Assembly: GCA_021741145.1 (NCBI GenBank) | Contig: JAIOYK010000016.1 | Location: 37,766-101,765 of the forward strand | Reading direction: 5' to 3' | DNA length: 64,000 nucleotides | Source: Rhodospirillum sp. | Lineage (GTDB): Bacteria; Pseudomonadota; Alphaproteobacteria; Rhodospirillales; Rhodospirillaceae | Shown here: in pieces, positions 1 through 8,650 of the stretch | Layout: each line of letters opens with the position of its first letter | Numbering within the stretch: the first letter of the stretch is position 1 | Made by a program: the position numbers and the translations under genes | Notes under the pieces: model-generated | Databases searched by the model: none | Told to the model about the DNA's origin: nothing | What the model saw: the letters and a program-made list of their open reading frames with translations, nothing else

Positions 1-207
1 CTAACGGCGGGCAAGGTCTTGGGGTTGCGCGGTCTGCCGACGACCCTGATCCTTGACAAGGACGGCCGCGAGGTCGCCCGGCACGAAGGGTTCAAGGAAT
101 GGGACGGGCCGGATGTACTCTCTGTCCTGGGCGCGCTCGTGGCCGAGTCGACACAAGAGGAAACGGGCCTTCCCAAGGTCACGGAAACCAGTCTGGCGGC
201 CCGTTAA
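1..207 (+). CDS. TlpA/thioredoxin-like protein, C-terminal fragment
   Basis: The reading frame is open from the first base to a TAA at 205-207, so only the last 68 residues of a longer protein are in the window. The stretch GLRGLPTTLILDKDGREVAR matches the thioredoxin fold after the active site: the cis-proline loop (GLPTT) followed by a beta strand and the DKDG turn typical of TlpA/ResA-type periplasmic thiol-disulfide oxidoreductases. The CxxC site would lie upstream, outside the window. The tail after about residue 50 is poorly conserved and acidic. The stop overlaps the stop of the convergent PAP2 gene by four bases. Family assignment is fairly safe; the exact role (cytochrome c maturation or general thiol reduction) cannot be told from this piece. 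Confidence 0.75.
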   Translation, partial: LTAGKVLGLRGLPTTLILDKDGREVARHEGFKEWDGPDVLSVLGALVAESTQEETGLPKVTETSLAAR

Positions 208-917
208 CGGGACCTCCCGATCCGAAGGGAATGCCCTCCGGCCTCGAACAGGGGTTTCAAAAGGAGCACGGCGACGATGCCGATATAGGCCCCCATGAGG
301 GTGTCGCTCAGAAAATGGACGGTGGTCATCAGGCGGCTGAGGGTCACCAGGAAGGCGAGTCCCGCGAACCAGATCCCATGCCGGGGAAACAGCGCCATCA
401 AGGCCACCATGGCCGCGCAAATGGTCTGGGAATGGCCCGAAGGAAAGGAATTCGCCCCCGATGCCAGACTGAACGGCTCGAACCCGTATAGGCCCTGGTC
501 GAACAGATGACGGGGCCGCAGGCGGCCAAAAACATGCTTCATGATGGTCACCACCAACCCGGAGGAGGCGACGGCCGCCAGCACGAAACCCCAGGACCGA
601 GCCCAGGACAGGAACCGGGCATGGGCCTCGGTGGTCAGGGCCATATGGGCGGCGATCAGACAGAGAACGGCGGCGGAGAGGGTGCCGACATACCAGTGTA
701 GACCCGATCCGATGCCGGTGATGACCTTGAAGAACCCTTCCATATGGCCGTGCACGTTGGCTTTCAGGTAAATCTCGAGGGGCTTGTCCACGAAGATCAT
801 GAGCAGGACGCAAAGAACGCTCAGGTAGAGGAAGATCCCCAACCGGGGATGGGTCCGCAACCACGCCCCATGGGCACGGAGCTTGGAACAGACATGGAGG
901 GAACAAGCCAGGGACAT
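204..917 (-). CDS. PAP2-family membrane phosphatase
   Basis: This 237-residue integral membrane protein carries the three phosphatidic-acid-phosphatase type 2 signatures in order: KHVFGRLRP (motif 1), SFPSGHSQT (motif 2, with the acid/base His) and SRLMTTVHFLSD (motif 3, with the nucleophilic His). Several hydrophobic helices surround them. The family dephosphorylates lipid phosphates such as phosphatidate, undecaprenyl pyrophosphate or lipid-A phosphates at the membrane; which one cannot be decided here. I chose the ATG at 917 because the hydrophobic region follows soon after it; an earlier GTG at 968 would add 17 unremarkable residues. The gene converges on the TlpA-like gene with a 4-base stop overlap, and no operon partner is visible. 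Confidence 0.85.
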   Translation of the reverse strand: MSLACSLHVCSKLRAHGAWLRTHPRLGIFLYLSVLCVLLMIFVDKPLEIYLKANVHGHMEGFFKVITGIGSGLHWYVGTLSAAVLCLIAAHMALTTEAHARFLSWARSWGFVLAAVASSGLVVTIMKHVFGRLRPRHLFDQGLYGFEPFSLASGANSFPSGHSQTICAAMVALMALFPRHGIWFAGLAFLVTLSRLMTTVHFLSDTLMGAYIGIVAVLLLKPLFEAGGHSLRIGRSR

Positions 918-1143
918 GGGAAACTTCCGACAAGGGACGGTGGTTGGATTGGGTCCGCACGCTACCACCGAGACCGGACGCGGACAACGCCCTGCCCCGC
1001 CGACCAGTGGCGAGATCCATGACGGACCGCATTTTTAGAGAGGTGCCCGCTTGCGTTGGGTCGCGGAAGCCGCTAGCGTCCGAGCCGCGTTTTTTCGTTG
1101 TTCTCCGAGGACGCGTGCGAGGATAGTCCGTTTCCATTCGTCA

Positions 1144-1161
1144 CCCCCGCCTTCGCGGGGG
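1144..1161. repeat. Short GC-rich palindrome (intergenic)
   Basis: CCCCCGC-CTTC-GCGGGGG forms a perfect 7-bp stem with a 4-base loop, preceded by CGTCA. Palindromes of the form GTCACCCCCGCnnnnGCGGGGG are commonly dispersed in alphaproteobacterial intergenic regions. There is no T-run after it, so it is not a convincing terminator. The rest of 918-1221 (about 300 bases) holds no recognisable gene and probably carries the promoter of the downstream tRNA. Confidence 0.5.
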
Positions 1162-1221
1162 AGACCAAAAGAGAGGGGTTGGACCGTCCATTCACGCTCG
1201 CACTCGGAGAGAGTCCTTTGT

Positions 1222-1308
1222 CCGGGCATGGCGGAATTGGTAGACGCAAGAGACTTAAAATCTCTCGACCGCAAGGTCATGCCGGTTCGAGTCCGGCTGC
1301 CCGGACCA
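1222..1308 (+). tRNA. tRNA-Leu (anticodon TAA)
   Basis: The acceptor stem CCGGGCA (1222-1228) pairs perfectly with TGCCCGG (1298-1304), followed by discriminator A and an encoded CCA (1306-1308). The D-arm GGCGGAATTGGTAGACGC is typical of leucine tRNAs. The anticodon stem AGAGA/TCTCT encloses the loop CTTAAAA with anticodon TAA at 1256-1258. A long variable arm (CGACCGCAAGGTCA), the mark of a class II tRNA, precedes the T-arm GCCGGTTCGAGTCCGGC. Total length is 87 nt. It reads UUA codons, which should be rare in this GC-rich genome. Confidence 0.97.
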
Positions 1309-1331
1309 AAGCACATGGCACGATGCGCGCA

Positions 1332-2060
1332 TCACCCCCCCAACCCCTCCTGACTCACCGCCTCCAGCGTGGCCGAGGCCCGCGCGCTGTCTTGAGCCAA
1401 GTGGATTAGCGCCGGGATGCGCCAGGGGGCCAGCAGCACCGCCAGCAGGATTGGCAGGGCCCGCGTTTCGCCCTTGGCGTCGATGCCCTTCAGTGCCCAG
1501 GCGGGCACCGACCGGTTGGCCGGATCGGCCACCACGCGCACCGCCAGGAAGGGCAGGCCCGCGTCCTGGGCGATCTCGGCGACCCGGTGGCTCTCCATGT
1601 CCACGGCCAGCGCGCCGGTTTCCTCGAACAGCTCGGTCTTGGCCCGGGGCGTCAGGATTGGCGTATCCGAACCCAATAAAGCCCCCTCGGCGAAGGGAAG
1701 GCCCCGGCGCTTACAGGTCTCCATCAGAGCCAACCGGGCGGCGCTGTCCACGGGGATGGCCGGAGCCCCCGTCAGGGCGCGGACCTCCGTCGCCAGGATC
1801 AGCGTCCCCGACGCCAGGGACGGATCGAGACCGCCCGCGGTCCCGAAACTCACCAGACCCTCGCAGCCCTGTTCCAACAGGCGCCAAGCGGCCTTGGCCG
1901 CGGCATCCGGACCGGGACCGGCGCAATGGGTGATCAAGCGGGGGCGGGTACCAACCGGAATCAGGGCCGCTTCCATGGCAAGCCCCGTGACCACGCCAAG
2001 GGTGGTCAATAATCGGTCGCTATTCCGAGGCGGCTTTTTCGCGCCGACCGACGTGGACAT
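1332..2060 (-). CDS. hpnG: Hopanoid-associated nucleosidase/phosphorylase HpnG
   Basis: A 242-residue protein of the purine nucleoside phosphorylase/MTA-SAH nucleosidase fold. It shows the N-terminal GVVTGLAMEA start of the fold, the FGTAGGLDPSL loop, and AVDMESHRVAEIA, which matches the substrate-binding VDMES motif of the family. HpnG acts on adenosylhopane to release adenine and leave a ribosyl/phosphoribosyl-hopane, a precursor of bacteriohopanetetrol; this is known for the family and inferred here. It is the last gene of the minus-strand hopanoid operon, directly downstream of shc. I chose the ATG at 2060 because AAGGGAAGCGG sits just upstream; a GTG at 2123 overlapping the shc stop (GTGA) is the alternative and would add 21 residues. 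Confidence 0.88.
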   Translation of the reverse strand: MSTSVGAKKPPRNSDRLLTTLGVVTGLAMEAALIPVGTRPRLITHCAGPGPDAAAKAAWRLLEQGCEGLVSFGTAGGLDPSLASGTLILATEVRALTGAPAIPVDSAARLALMETCKRRGLPFAEGALLGSDTPILTPRAKTELFEETGALAVDMESHRVAEIAQDAGLPFLAVRVVADPANRSVPAWALKGIDAKGETRALPILLAVLLAPWRIPALIHLAQDSARASATLEAVSQEGLGG

Positions 2061-2119
2061 TATCCGCTTCCCTTGAATCGGGGCGCGGGACCGTCGCATC
2101 AACGGCGCGATCCGAACCC

Positions 2120-4090
2120 TCACATGCCGTGAATGGTGCGCTTGCTGTTGCCGCTGGTCAAGTTACGGAAACGGGAGAGCGCCCAGAGGGGAAAATAAGC
2201 CGAATAGCCGTGGTAGCGCAGGTAGAAAATGCGCGGGAAGCCAACGGCGTTATACAGCTCCTCTTCCCATTTTCCCCCATCCCGGGGAGCCTGCATCAGG
2301 TATTGTATACCACGCTCGACTTCCGGGCTGTCCACCTCGCCCGCGGCCATCAGGCCCAACAGCGCCCAGGAGGTCTGGCTGGGCGTGGAGCCCTTCACCT
2401 CGTCCTTGCGTTCCTTCCAATAGGTCGCGCAGTCCTCGCCCCAGCCGCCGTCGGGCTGTTGGCGGGCCTTGAGCCAATCCACCGCCTTTTGAAGACGCGG
2501 GTCGGTCATATCCCAATCCACGGCGTTGAAGGCATTCAGCGCGGACCAGGTGCCATAAACGTAATTCGTCCCCCAGCGCCCGAACCAGGATCCGTCCTCT
2601 TCCTGCTCACTCCACAGATAGTTCAAACCCCTGGTGACGGCGGGGTCGTCCTTCTTGCGGCCCAATTGGGCGAGCATGCCGATGCAGCGGGCGGACACAT
2701 CCACGGTGGGCGGATCGAGCAGCGCGCCATGGTCGGCGAAGGGAATGTAGTTGAGAAGGTCATGTTCATTCTCGGCGTCGAAGGCGCCCCATCCCCCGTT
2801 GGAGGACTGCATGCCAAGGATCCATTCCTCGGCCCGGGCGATGGCCTCCCGGTTGGCCTCGTCCTCCTGGGAGCGGGCCAGGGCCATGACCACCACCGCG
2901 GTGTCGTCCACGTCCGGATAATAGGCGTTGTTGTACTGGAAGGCCCATCCGCCAGGGCGCACATCGCCGCGGTTGTGTTCCCAGTCGCCGACCACGTCCA
3001 GGACCTGACGCTCGCGCAGCCATTCGTTGGACTTGGCCACTTCCGAATCCGCCACGGTCAGTCCCGCCTCCTGCATGGCGTGACTGGCCAGACAGGTGTC
3101 CCAGACCGGCGAGACACAGGGCTGGACATATTCCTCCTCCCCGTGGAGAACGCAGAGCAGGTCCACGGATTCCCGGGCGGTCCTGTATTTGGCATCGTCC
3201 TTTGACAGCCCCAGGGTCTGGTAGACCATCAGGACATTGGCCATGGCCGGATAGATGGCGCCCAGGCCATCCTTTCCATTCAGGCGCGTCTCGATAAAGT
3301 CCAGGGCCCAGTTCTCGGCCCTCTTCTGGAACAGCCAGTGCACCGGAGGCTCGATGATCCGCAGAATCTTGTCGATGTGGATCAGGGACTCGGCGATCCA
3401 ATGCCCGGCGGCGTTCTTCATCCAATCGCGGATGATCTCCGGATCCCGACGGAACAGTTCCCGGATACCCACGCCCCGGGGGTTGATGGCCTTGGCCCGC
3501 CGCGAATAGAGGATCATCAACGGCGTCATCACCGTCCGTGACCAATAGCTGACTTTGGTCCAATGGAAGGGCGCGAACTTGGGCAGAAGCAGGGCTTCCA
3601 CCGGGGTCACCGGGCAGGCCCGCCAGGGCACCTGTTCGAACATGGCGAGCGTGAAGCGGGTGAAAACGTTCGTCCGTTCCGCCCCGCCGTGAGCCAGAAT
3701 GGCATGTCGGGCCCGGACCATATGCGGCGCGTCGACAGGATCACCCACCATCTTCAGGGCGTAATAGGCCTTCACGCTGGCCGACATGTCGAAATCACCG
3801 TCGTGGAACAGGGGCCATCCCCCATGGGAGCCCTGAATACGGCGCAGGTAATTGGCGATCCGCGCCTCGCGCGCGTCGTCGATCTCGTCCAGGAAATGGT
3901 TCAGCAGAATGTACTCGGCGGGAATCGTCGCATCCGCTTCGAGCTCGAACACCCAGTGTCCGTCCTTATTCTGGCGCTTGCCCAGCCAGCCGCTGGCCTC
4001 CGAGATGATGGCATCCAAATCGCCGCGGTCGATACCGTCCACGCCGGGAATCGCCGCCCCCGTATCCCTTGGGTCCAAGGTCGCGTCCAT
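2120..4090 (-). CDS. shc: Squalene-hopene cyclase
   Basis: A 656-residue terpene cyclase that converts squalene to hopene/hopanol at the cytoplasmic membrane. The protonating DxDD motif is present as DVDDTA (residues 393-398), and several QW-type repeats with the form GxxGSW/GGWG are visible (for example EEDGSWFGRW, QPDGGWGEDC, SSNGGWGAFD). The C-terminal YLRYHGYSAYFPLWALSRF is characteristic of bacterial Shc. Length fits the family (about 630-660). The ATG at 4090 is preferred over the far upstream start at 4252: MDATLDPRD leads straight into the conserved N-terminal region, and the extra 54 residues look non-coding. Flanked by hpnE upstream (179-bp gap) and hpnG downstream. No signal peptide, as expected for this monotopic membrane enzyme. 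Confidence 0.97.
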   Translation of the reverse strand: MDATLDPRDTGAAIPGVDGIDRGDLDAIISEASGWLGKRQNKDGHWVFELEADATIPAEYILLNHFLDEIDDAREARIANYLRRIQGSHGGWPLFHDGDFDMSASVKAYYALKMVGDPVDAPHMVRARHAILAHGGAERTNVFTRFTLAMFEQVPWRACPVTPVEALLLPKFAPFHWTKVSYWSRTVMTPLMILYSRRAKAINPRGVGIRELFRRDPEIIRDWMKNAAGHWIAESLIHIDKILRIIEPPVHWLFQKRAENWALDFIETRLNGKDGLGAIYPAMANVLMVYQTLGLSKDDAKYRTARESVDLLCVLHGEEEYVQPCVSPVWDTCLASHAMQEAGLTVADSEVAKSNEWLRERQVLDVVGDWEHNRGDVRPGGWAFQYNNAYYPDVDDTAVVVMALARSQEDEANREAIARAEEWILGMQSSNGGWGAFDAENEHDLLNYIPFADHGALLDPPTVDVSARCIGMLAQLGRKKDDPAVTRGLNYLWSEQEEDGSWFGRWGTNYVYGTWSALNAFNAVDWDMTDPRLQKAVDWLKARQQPDGGWGEDCATYWKERKDEVKGSTPSQTSWALLGLMAAGEVDSPEVERGIQYLMQAPRDGGKWEEELYNAVGFPRIFYLRYHGYSAYFPLWALSRFRNLTSGNSKRTIHGM

Positions 4091-4269
4091 ATGCACCACT
4101 CTCTGACTAAACGTATTCGGTGAATCCGCGCGGTCGGGTTTCATGGGTCCAAAACACATAGACCGCAGCGAGCCTTTGTGAAGAAAACGTGATGGCAAGT
4201 CAAGTGGGCCATTGGTGCAGCGCAACAATCCACGCCATGTCGTGGTTTGCACGCAACATCCGTCCGCGA

Positions 4270-5541
4270 TTACCCCAAGACTTCGGCCGCGACCTCGCCG
4301 GATCGCATCGCCCCCTCAATGGTGGCGGGCAGGCCAGTATTGGTCCAATCCCCCGCCAGGGCAAGGTTTCGCCATCGGGTCCCCGCTCCAGGACGCTTGG
4401 TTACCTGCCCGGGCGTCTGGGCGAAGGTCGCCCGCTTTTCCTTGATAACCCGAGCGATCAATGGCGGTCTGTCCGGGTTCAGCCCCAGGGCTTGGGCCAC
4501 GTCCCGCCAGACCCGGGTGATGATCTCCGGCTCTCCGACCTCGGCCAGGGCGTCCGCCGCGCTGACGGTGACCGAAGCGACATCGCCCCGGACGAACAGC
4601 CATTCCGCCGTCCCCCCCAGGATTCCCAGGGGCGAGACAAACCCCTTGGGCGCGTGATCCAGACGGTAGTGGACATTGACGATGGCCCGATACTGGTCGG
4701 GTAAAGCCAACTCCGGCAACAATTTCGCCACCCCGGCGGGGGGAAGGGCCAGAACCACGGAGTCCCCCTCCCCGAGGGCGATCCGCGCCGCCCCGAAATC
4801 CAGGGCGGTCACCCGGTCCCCCTCAAGGACAAGACCGCTCAAGCGGCGCTTGAGGGTGACTTCGGCGCCCTTCTGTTCCAGCCAGGCCAGGGCCGGGTCG
4901 ACGAAGGCGGTGCTCAGGCCATCGGGGGCATAGCGGGGACGGCAGGCGGCCTCCCCCTTGCCGAAGGTCTCCTGAATCACCGGCCAGAGCAGTTCGGCCG
5001 CGGCCTCCTTGGGGTCGGTATTCAGAACGGCGATGGTCAGCGGCGCCCAAAAGCGCTTGTAGAGAGCGCTTCCGGTATCAAACAGGCTGGCGATGGTATC
5101 CCCCGGCTTGGCCCAGGCCAGCCGCGCCCCGGCCAGATAGTCACGGATGTTGGTCCCGGGGATGCGGGTCCGACGGGAAAACAGCCACCAGGGAAAGATT
5201 CCGGCTGACGGCACCACCGTCCAGCGCTCCGCCGTGGCGAGATCCAGAAAGGGGAAGCTTGCCCGCTCCGGCCCCCGCAGAGCGTCCGGCGCGCCAATCG
5301 TGGCCAGGAAATCCCGCACGGCCCGGTTGCCGGAGAGCAGCAAGTGATTGCCGTTGTCGATATGGCGGTCCAGCAGGGCGTCGTGGAAGGAGCGGCATCG
5401 CCCCCCCGCCTGCCCCGCCCCTTCCCAGAGGGAGACGGGGACCCCATTGGCGGTCAGGCGGACGGCGCAGGCCAATCCGGCCATGCCCCCGCCGATCACA
5501 TGCACGCGCCGTTCGGGGCAAGCGGCCCTCATATCACCCAT
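4270..5541 (-). CDS. hpnE: Hydroxysqualene dehydroxylase HpnE
   Basis: A 423-residue FAD-dependent amine-oxidase/phytoene-desaturase-like protein. The dinucleotide-binding Rossmann motif VIGGGMAGLACAVRL is at about residues 14-28, followed by the second FAD-contact segment GGRCRSF, and a C-terminal LALAGDWTNTGLPATIEGA segment typical of the FAD-binding tail. In hopanoid producers HpnE reduces hydroxysqualene, made by HpnC, to squalene. It sits 15 bases downstream of the hpnB-hpnD fusion and upstream of shc, in the standard hopanoid order. The start at 5541 is supported by a strong GGGGGAGGGG ribosome-binding site 5-6 bases upstream. Function follows from family and context. Confidence 0.93.
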   Translation of the reverse strand: MGDMRAACPERRVHVIGGGMAGLACAVRLTANGVPVSLWEGAGQAGGRCRSFHDALLDRHIDNGNHLLLSGNRAVRDFLATIGAPDALRGPERASFPFLDLATAERWTVVPSAGIFPWWLFSRRTRIPGTNIRDYLAGARLAWAKPGDTIASLFDTGSALYKRFWAPLTIAVLNTDPKEAAAELLWPVIQETFGKGEAACRPRYAPDGLSTAFVDPALAWLEQKGAEVTLKRRLSGLVLEGDRVTALDFGAARIALGEGDSVVLALPPAGVAKLLPELALPDQYRAIVNVHYRLDHAPKGFVSPLGILGGTAEWLFVRGDVASVTVSAADALAEVGEPEIITRVWRDVAQALGLNPDRPPLIARVIKEKRATFAQTPGQVTKRPGAGTRWRNLALAGDWTNTGLPATIEGAMRSGEVAAEVLG

Positions 5542-5556
5542 GAAGCCCCTCCCCCT

Positions 5557-7605
5557 TTACAAATAGCCGTGGCGGATGGCCACCCAGATTTTCGCGGCCT
5601 TGGAAATCGAGACCGGTTGATCCAGTTGCTTCCACCCCCGGGCCAGCAGGGCCTCGAGGATCAGACGGTAGGCTTCCTTCATCATGATCGCCGGGCGCAC
5701 GGCCTTGCGGTCGCACAGGGCATGGACCCGGTCGGCCTCCTTGAATTCGTGCAGGGCCTTGCTGGCCAATTCGGCGCAGACCTTGGCCGTGGCGGGATGG
5801 CCGAGCAGGTGGACAAGGTCCGGAGTGGCGTGCAGACCATGCGCCTTCAGGCGGCTCGCGGGCAGATAGAGACGGTCCCGCCCCGCGTCTTCCACCACAT
5901 CGCGCAGGATGTTGGTGAGCTGAAGGGCCAACCCCGTGTGACGGGCCACGTCGTCGGACAGGTCGGGATCGACGCCGAAGACCCGGTTGCTCAACCGCCC
6001 CACGGCGCAGGCCACCCGGTCGCAATAGAGTTCCAGGTCATCCATATCCTTGATGCGGACACGGGGACCGGCGTCGGTCTCCATGCCATCGATCACCGCC
6101 AGAAAGTCCTCCTTGTGCATCCCGAAGCGGCGGATCTTCGGATCCAACGCCAAGGCCACGGGCAGGGTGGGCTCCCGGCCCTCGGTGTAGAGGGCATCGA
6201 TCTCATCGCGCCATTGGGCGAGTTGGGTCCGCTTGGTCGCCTCCTCGCCCGAGTTGTCGGCGATGTCGTCGACCACCCGGCAAAAGGCGTAAATGGCGTA
6301 CATGGCCCGGCGCCGTTCCTCCGGCAGAATGCGCATGGCCCGGAAAAAGGAGGTGCCCGAGGCCCGGGTGATCGCCTCCACATGGGCATCCAGGTCCTGA
6401 ATCGCCGAGGCCCCCGGTATCGGACCGGACTCGTCGTCACCCGGGGCGGAATAGGCCCGCCCCTTCCACTCCCCGCCCCGCCCCGCGTAATGGCGTCGAG
6501 CGGAATCCACGGTCATCAGGGTGTACAGGAAGGCCGCGACGGGCAACAGCGCCCCCAGGAGCATGGACTGTCGATAGAGCTTCAGGGTCGGTCGGTAGAG
6601 CACCGCCATGCCGATCCACCCGGCGAGCCCCGCCACCAGGGTGGGCCAGTCCCCCAGCAGCGCCCCACCGAGCACGGCCAGGGGCGGGATCAGGTACAAC
6701 AGGGTCATGCCCAGGACGGACCCGACCAACATCATGGGAGAATGGCGCAATTGCACATAGGCCGTGCGCGTGACCATGCTCCAGATTTCCCGGATATCAT
6801 CATAGGGTCTCAGGGACCGGGTGCGCCCGGCTAGCCCCAACCAGATCGGTCCGGTTTCCTTCAGGCGGGCGGCCAGGGTGCAATCGTCGATCAAGGCGCC
6901 ACGGATCGAGGCGACGCCGCCGATGGCATCCAGGCTCGACCGGCGGGCCATGATGCACCCTCCGGCGGCACCGGCCATGGGATGCTTGGGGTCGTTGACC
7001 TGGGGGAAGGGATAGAGCTTCTGGAAAAAGAAGACGAAGGCGGGAATCAGCAGGCGCTCCCAGACCGACCGGCAGCGCAGCTTGACCATCAACGAGGCCA
7101 TCGCCAATCCATCCCGCTCGCACTGGGAAACAAGGCGGGCGATGTTGCCCGGCGCATGTTCGATATCGGCGTCGGTGAACAGGATATAGCGGGCGCCGGG
7201 CAGGACCTCCGGCAGGGCGCCCAGCCCCTGGTGTACGGCCCAAAGCTTACCCGACCAGCCCGACTCCAGGGGCTTGCCCGCGATCACGGTCAGGCGCTCC
7301 GGACCGTCGTGAACCTGGGCGGCCCCCTCCCGGGCGGCCTTGGCCGTGCCATCGGTACTGTTGTCGTCGACGACGATCACGCGCAACTTGCCCGGATAGC
7401 TCTGGTTCAGCAGCGACCGCACGGTGACGTCGATGGTCGGCGCCTCGTCCCGAGCGGGGATGATCACGGCCACGTCGGGTGGATGGCCCGGCGTGGCGGA
7501 CTGCTTGTCCAGGCGTTGGTCGCAACGCCAAAAGCCCCAGCGACTTGTCAGAACACCGACCCAAGCGAGCAGGGACAGAACCGCCAGCAGCATGAGGATA
7601 CTCAT
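5557..7605 (-). CDS. Fused hopanoid glycosyltransferase HpnB and presqualene diphosphate synthase HpnD
   Basis: A single 682-residue reading frame without interruption joins two proteins that are usually separate. Residues 1 to about 390 are a family-2 glycosyltransferase of HpnB type: an N-terminal membrane helix, VVDDNS at 89-94, FTDADIEH (DxD, 143-150), and C-terminal hydrophobic helices at about 285-365. After a Gly/Pro/Ser-rich linker (about 385-405), residues 406-682 are a squalene/phytoene-synthase domain of HpnD type, with the first Asp-rich motif DDIAD (446-450) and the second NILRDVVED (565-573). HpnD condenses two farnesyl diphosphates to presqualene diphosphate; the HpnB role is not well defined. 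The start at 7605 has GGGAGAGGG upstream and overlaps the hpnC stop as ATGA. A sequencing fusion is unlikely because both domains and the linker read cleanly in one frame. Confidence 0.9.
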   Translation of the reverse strand: MSILMLLAVLSLLAWVGVLTSRWGFWRCDQRLDKQSATPGHPPDVAVIIPARDEAPTIDVTVRSLLNQSYPGKLRVIVVDDNSTDGTAKAAREGAAQVHDGPERLTVIAGKPLESGWSGKLWAVHQGLGALPEVLPGARYILFTDADIEHAPGNIARLVSQCERDGLAMASLMVKLRCRSVWERLLIPAFVFFFQKLYPFPQVNDPKHPMAGAAGGCIMARRSSLDAIGGVASIRGALIDDCTLAARLKETGPIWLGLAGRTRSLRPYDDIREIWSMVTRTAYVQLRHSPMMLVGSVLGMTLLYLIPPLAVLGGALLGDWPTLVAGLAGWIGMAVLYRPTLKLYRQSMLLGALLPVAAFLYTLMTVDSARRHYAGRGGEWKGRAYSAPGDDESGPIPGASAIQDLDAHVEAITRASGTSFFRAMRILPEERRRAMYAIYAFCRVVDDIADNSGEEATKRTQLAQWRDEIDALYTEGREPTLPVALALDPKIRRFGMHKEDFLAVIDGMETDAGPRVRIKDMDDLELYCDRVACAVGRLSNRVFGVDPDLSDDVARHTGLALQLTNILRDVVEDAGRDRLYLPASRLKAHGLHATPDLVHLLGHPATAKVCAELASKALHEFKEADRVHALCDRKAVRPAIMMKEAYRLILEALLARGWKQLDQPVSISKAAKIWVAIRHGYL

Positions 7606-8528
7606 CGCCCCTCTCCCTTGGCGCGCACGGCCCGCCGTCCACCGGACGGGCGGAAGACTCCCCGCAGGATCCCCTTCGCCGCGCACAGCCCAGCCTCGCC
7701 CTTGGACAGTTTCACCCGGTTCGCCAGGGGATCCAGACGCGCCAGCTTATCGGTCAGCGCCAGGGCGATCTCCACGATCACCGCGGCTTCCAGCCCCAGG
7801 CGCCGGTCCAGGATATCTCCGGGCAGGCCCAGGGCTTCGTCCATCAGCGCGCGGGTCCCGGTCAGGCAGCGATCCATCACCCGACGCAGGGCCGGAGTAC
7901 AGACTCCGCCGTCCAAGGCCTCGACCGAGGTCCCCTCCTCGGCCAACCAATCCTCGGGCAGGTAAACCCGGTTCAGGGTCCGGTAGTCGTCCTGACAGTC
8001 CTGCAGGTGGTTGATCACCTGAAGGGCGTTACAGAGCGCGTCGGAGGTGGCGTACCCCGCCCGCGATCCCCCATGCAGGTCGATGAGGTAACGCCCGACG
8101 GGCGCCGCCGACAGCAGGCAATAGTCCATCAGGTCAGCCCAATCCCGGGTCCGGTTCTTGACCGCGTCGCGCTTGAAGGCGGTGATCAGGTCAACGCAAT
8201 GGCGATGGGAGACCTTGGTCTCGGCCAGACTCTCGCGCATGGCATGGGCCTTGGCGTAGGCCGGATCGCCGGTCTCCCGCCCGGTGATCGCCGCCTCGAA
8301 CCCTTCCAGACGGATCCCCTTCTCGTCGGGAGAGAGGTCCGGGGAATCGGCGATGTCGTCGATGGCCCGGGCGAAGGCGTAAAACCGGGCCACATGGGGC
8401 CGCAAGCGCGCGGGCAGCAGGACCGACCCCACGGGGAAATTCTCGTACTCGGCGTCCTTACCGGATGGCGCCTCAACGGGCACGCTCGTGGAACCGGAAG
8501 GAACGGAGGAAGGGGGAGCGGCGGTCAT
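7602..8528 (-). CDS. hpnC: Hydroxysqualene synthase HpnC
   Basis: A 308-residue squalene/phytoene-synthase family protein that in hopanoid bacteria converts presqualene diphosphate to hydroxysqualene. The two Asp-rich substrate-diphosphate-binding motifs are present: DDIAD at 57-61 and DCQDD at 177-181. The EYENFPVGSVLLPARLRPHV segment near the N-terminus is typical of HpnC rather than HpnD. The ATG at 8528 follows AGGGAAG; an in-frame start at 8648 would add a 40-residue low-complexity basic leader and is less likely. It is the first gene of the hopanoid operon; its stop overlaps the next start by four bases, suggesting translational coupling. The operon promoter should lie between 8529 and 8650. 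Confidence 0.93.
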   Translation of the reverse strand: MTAAPPSSVPSGSTSVPVEAPSGKDAEYENFPVGSVLLPARLRPHVARFYAFARAIDDIADSPDLSPDEKGIRLEGFEAAITGRETGDPAYAKAHAMRESLAETKVSHRHCVDLITAFKRDAVKNRTRDWADLMDYCLLSAAPVGRYLIDLHGGSRAGYATSDALCNALQVINHLQDCQDDYRTLNRVYLPEDWLAEEGTSVEALDGGVCTPALRRVMDRCLTGTRALMDEALGLPGDILDRRLGLEAAVIVEIALALTDKLARLDPLANRVKLSKGEAGLCAAKGILRGVFRPSGGRRAVRAKGEGR

Positions 8529-8650
8529 ATCGGACTTCCCTGGGCGATCGCCATCTGGCGTGGATGTTGGCCCCCTCCCGAACACGAGCCGGGACCGGAA
8601 GGCCGCGGAGGATGTACCACGGCGTGACGCGCCACGCCACCCCGCCACCC

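Noticed and set aside
1144..1161. The CCCCCGC/GCGGGGG hairpin as a terminator
   Set aside because: No T-run on either strand; it fits a dispersed intergenic palindrome better.
5344..6834. A 496-codon open frame on the plus strand across the hopanoid genes
   Set aside because: It is the mirror of HpnE and the HpnB-HpnD fusion in GC-rich DNA; its translation shows no family motifs and has shadow-like composition (Gly, His, Gln, Arg).
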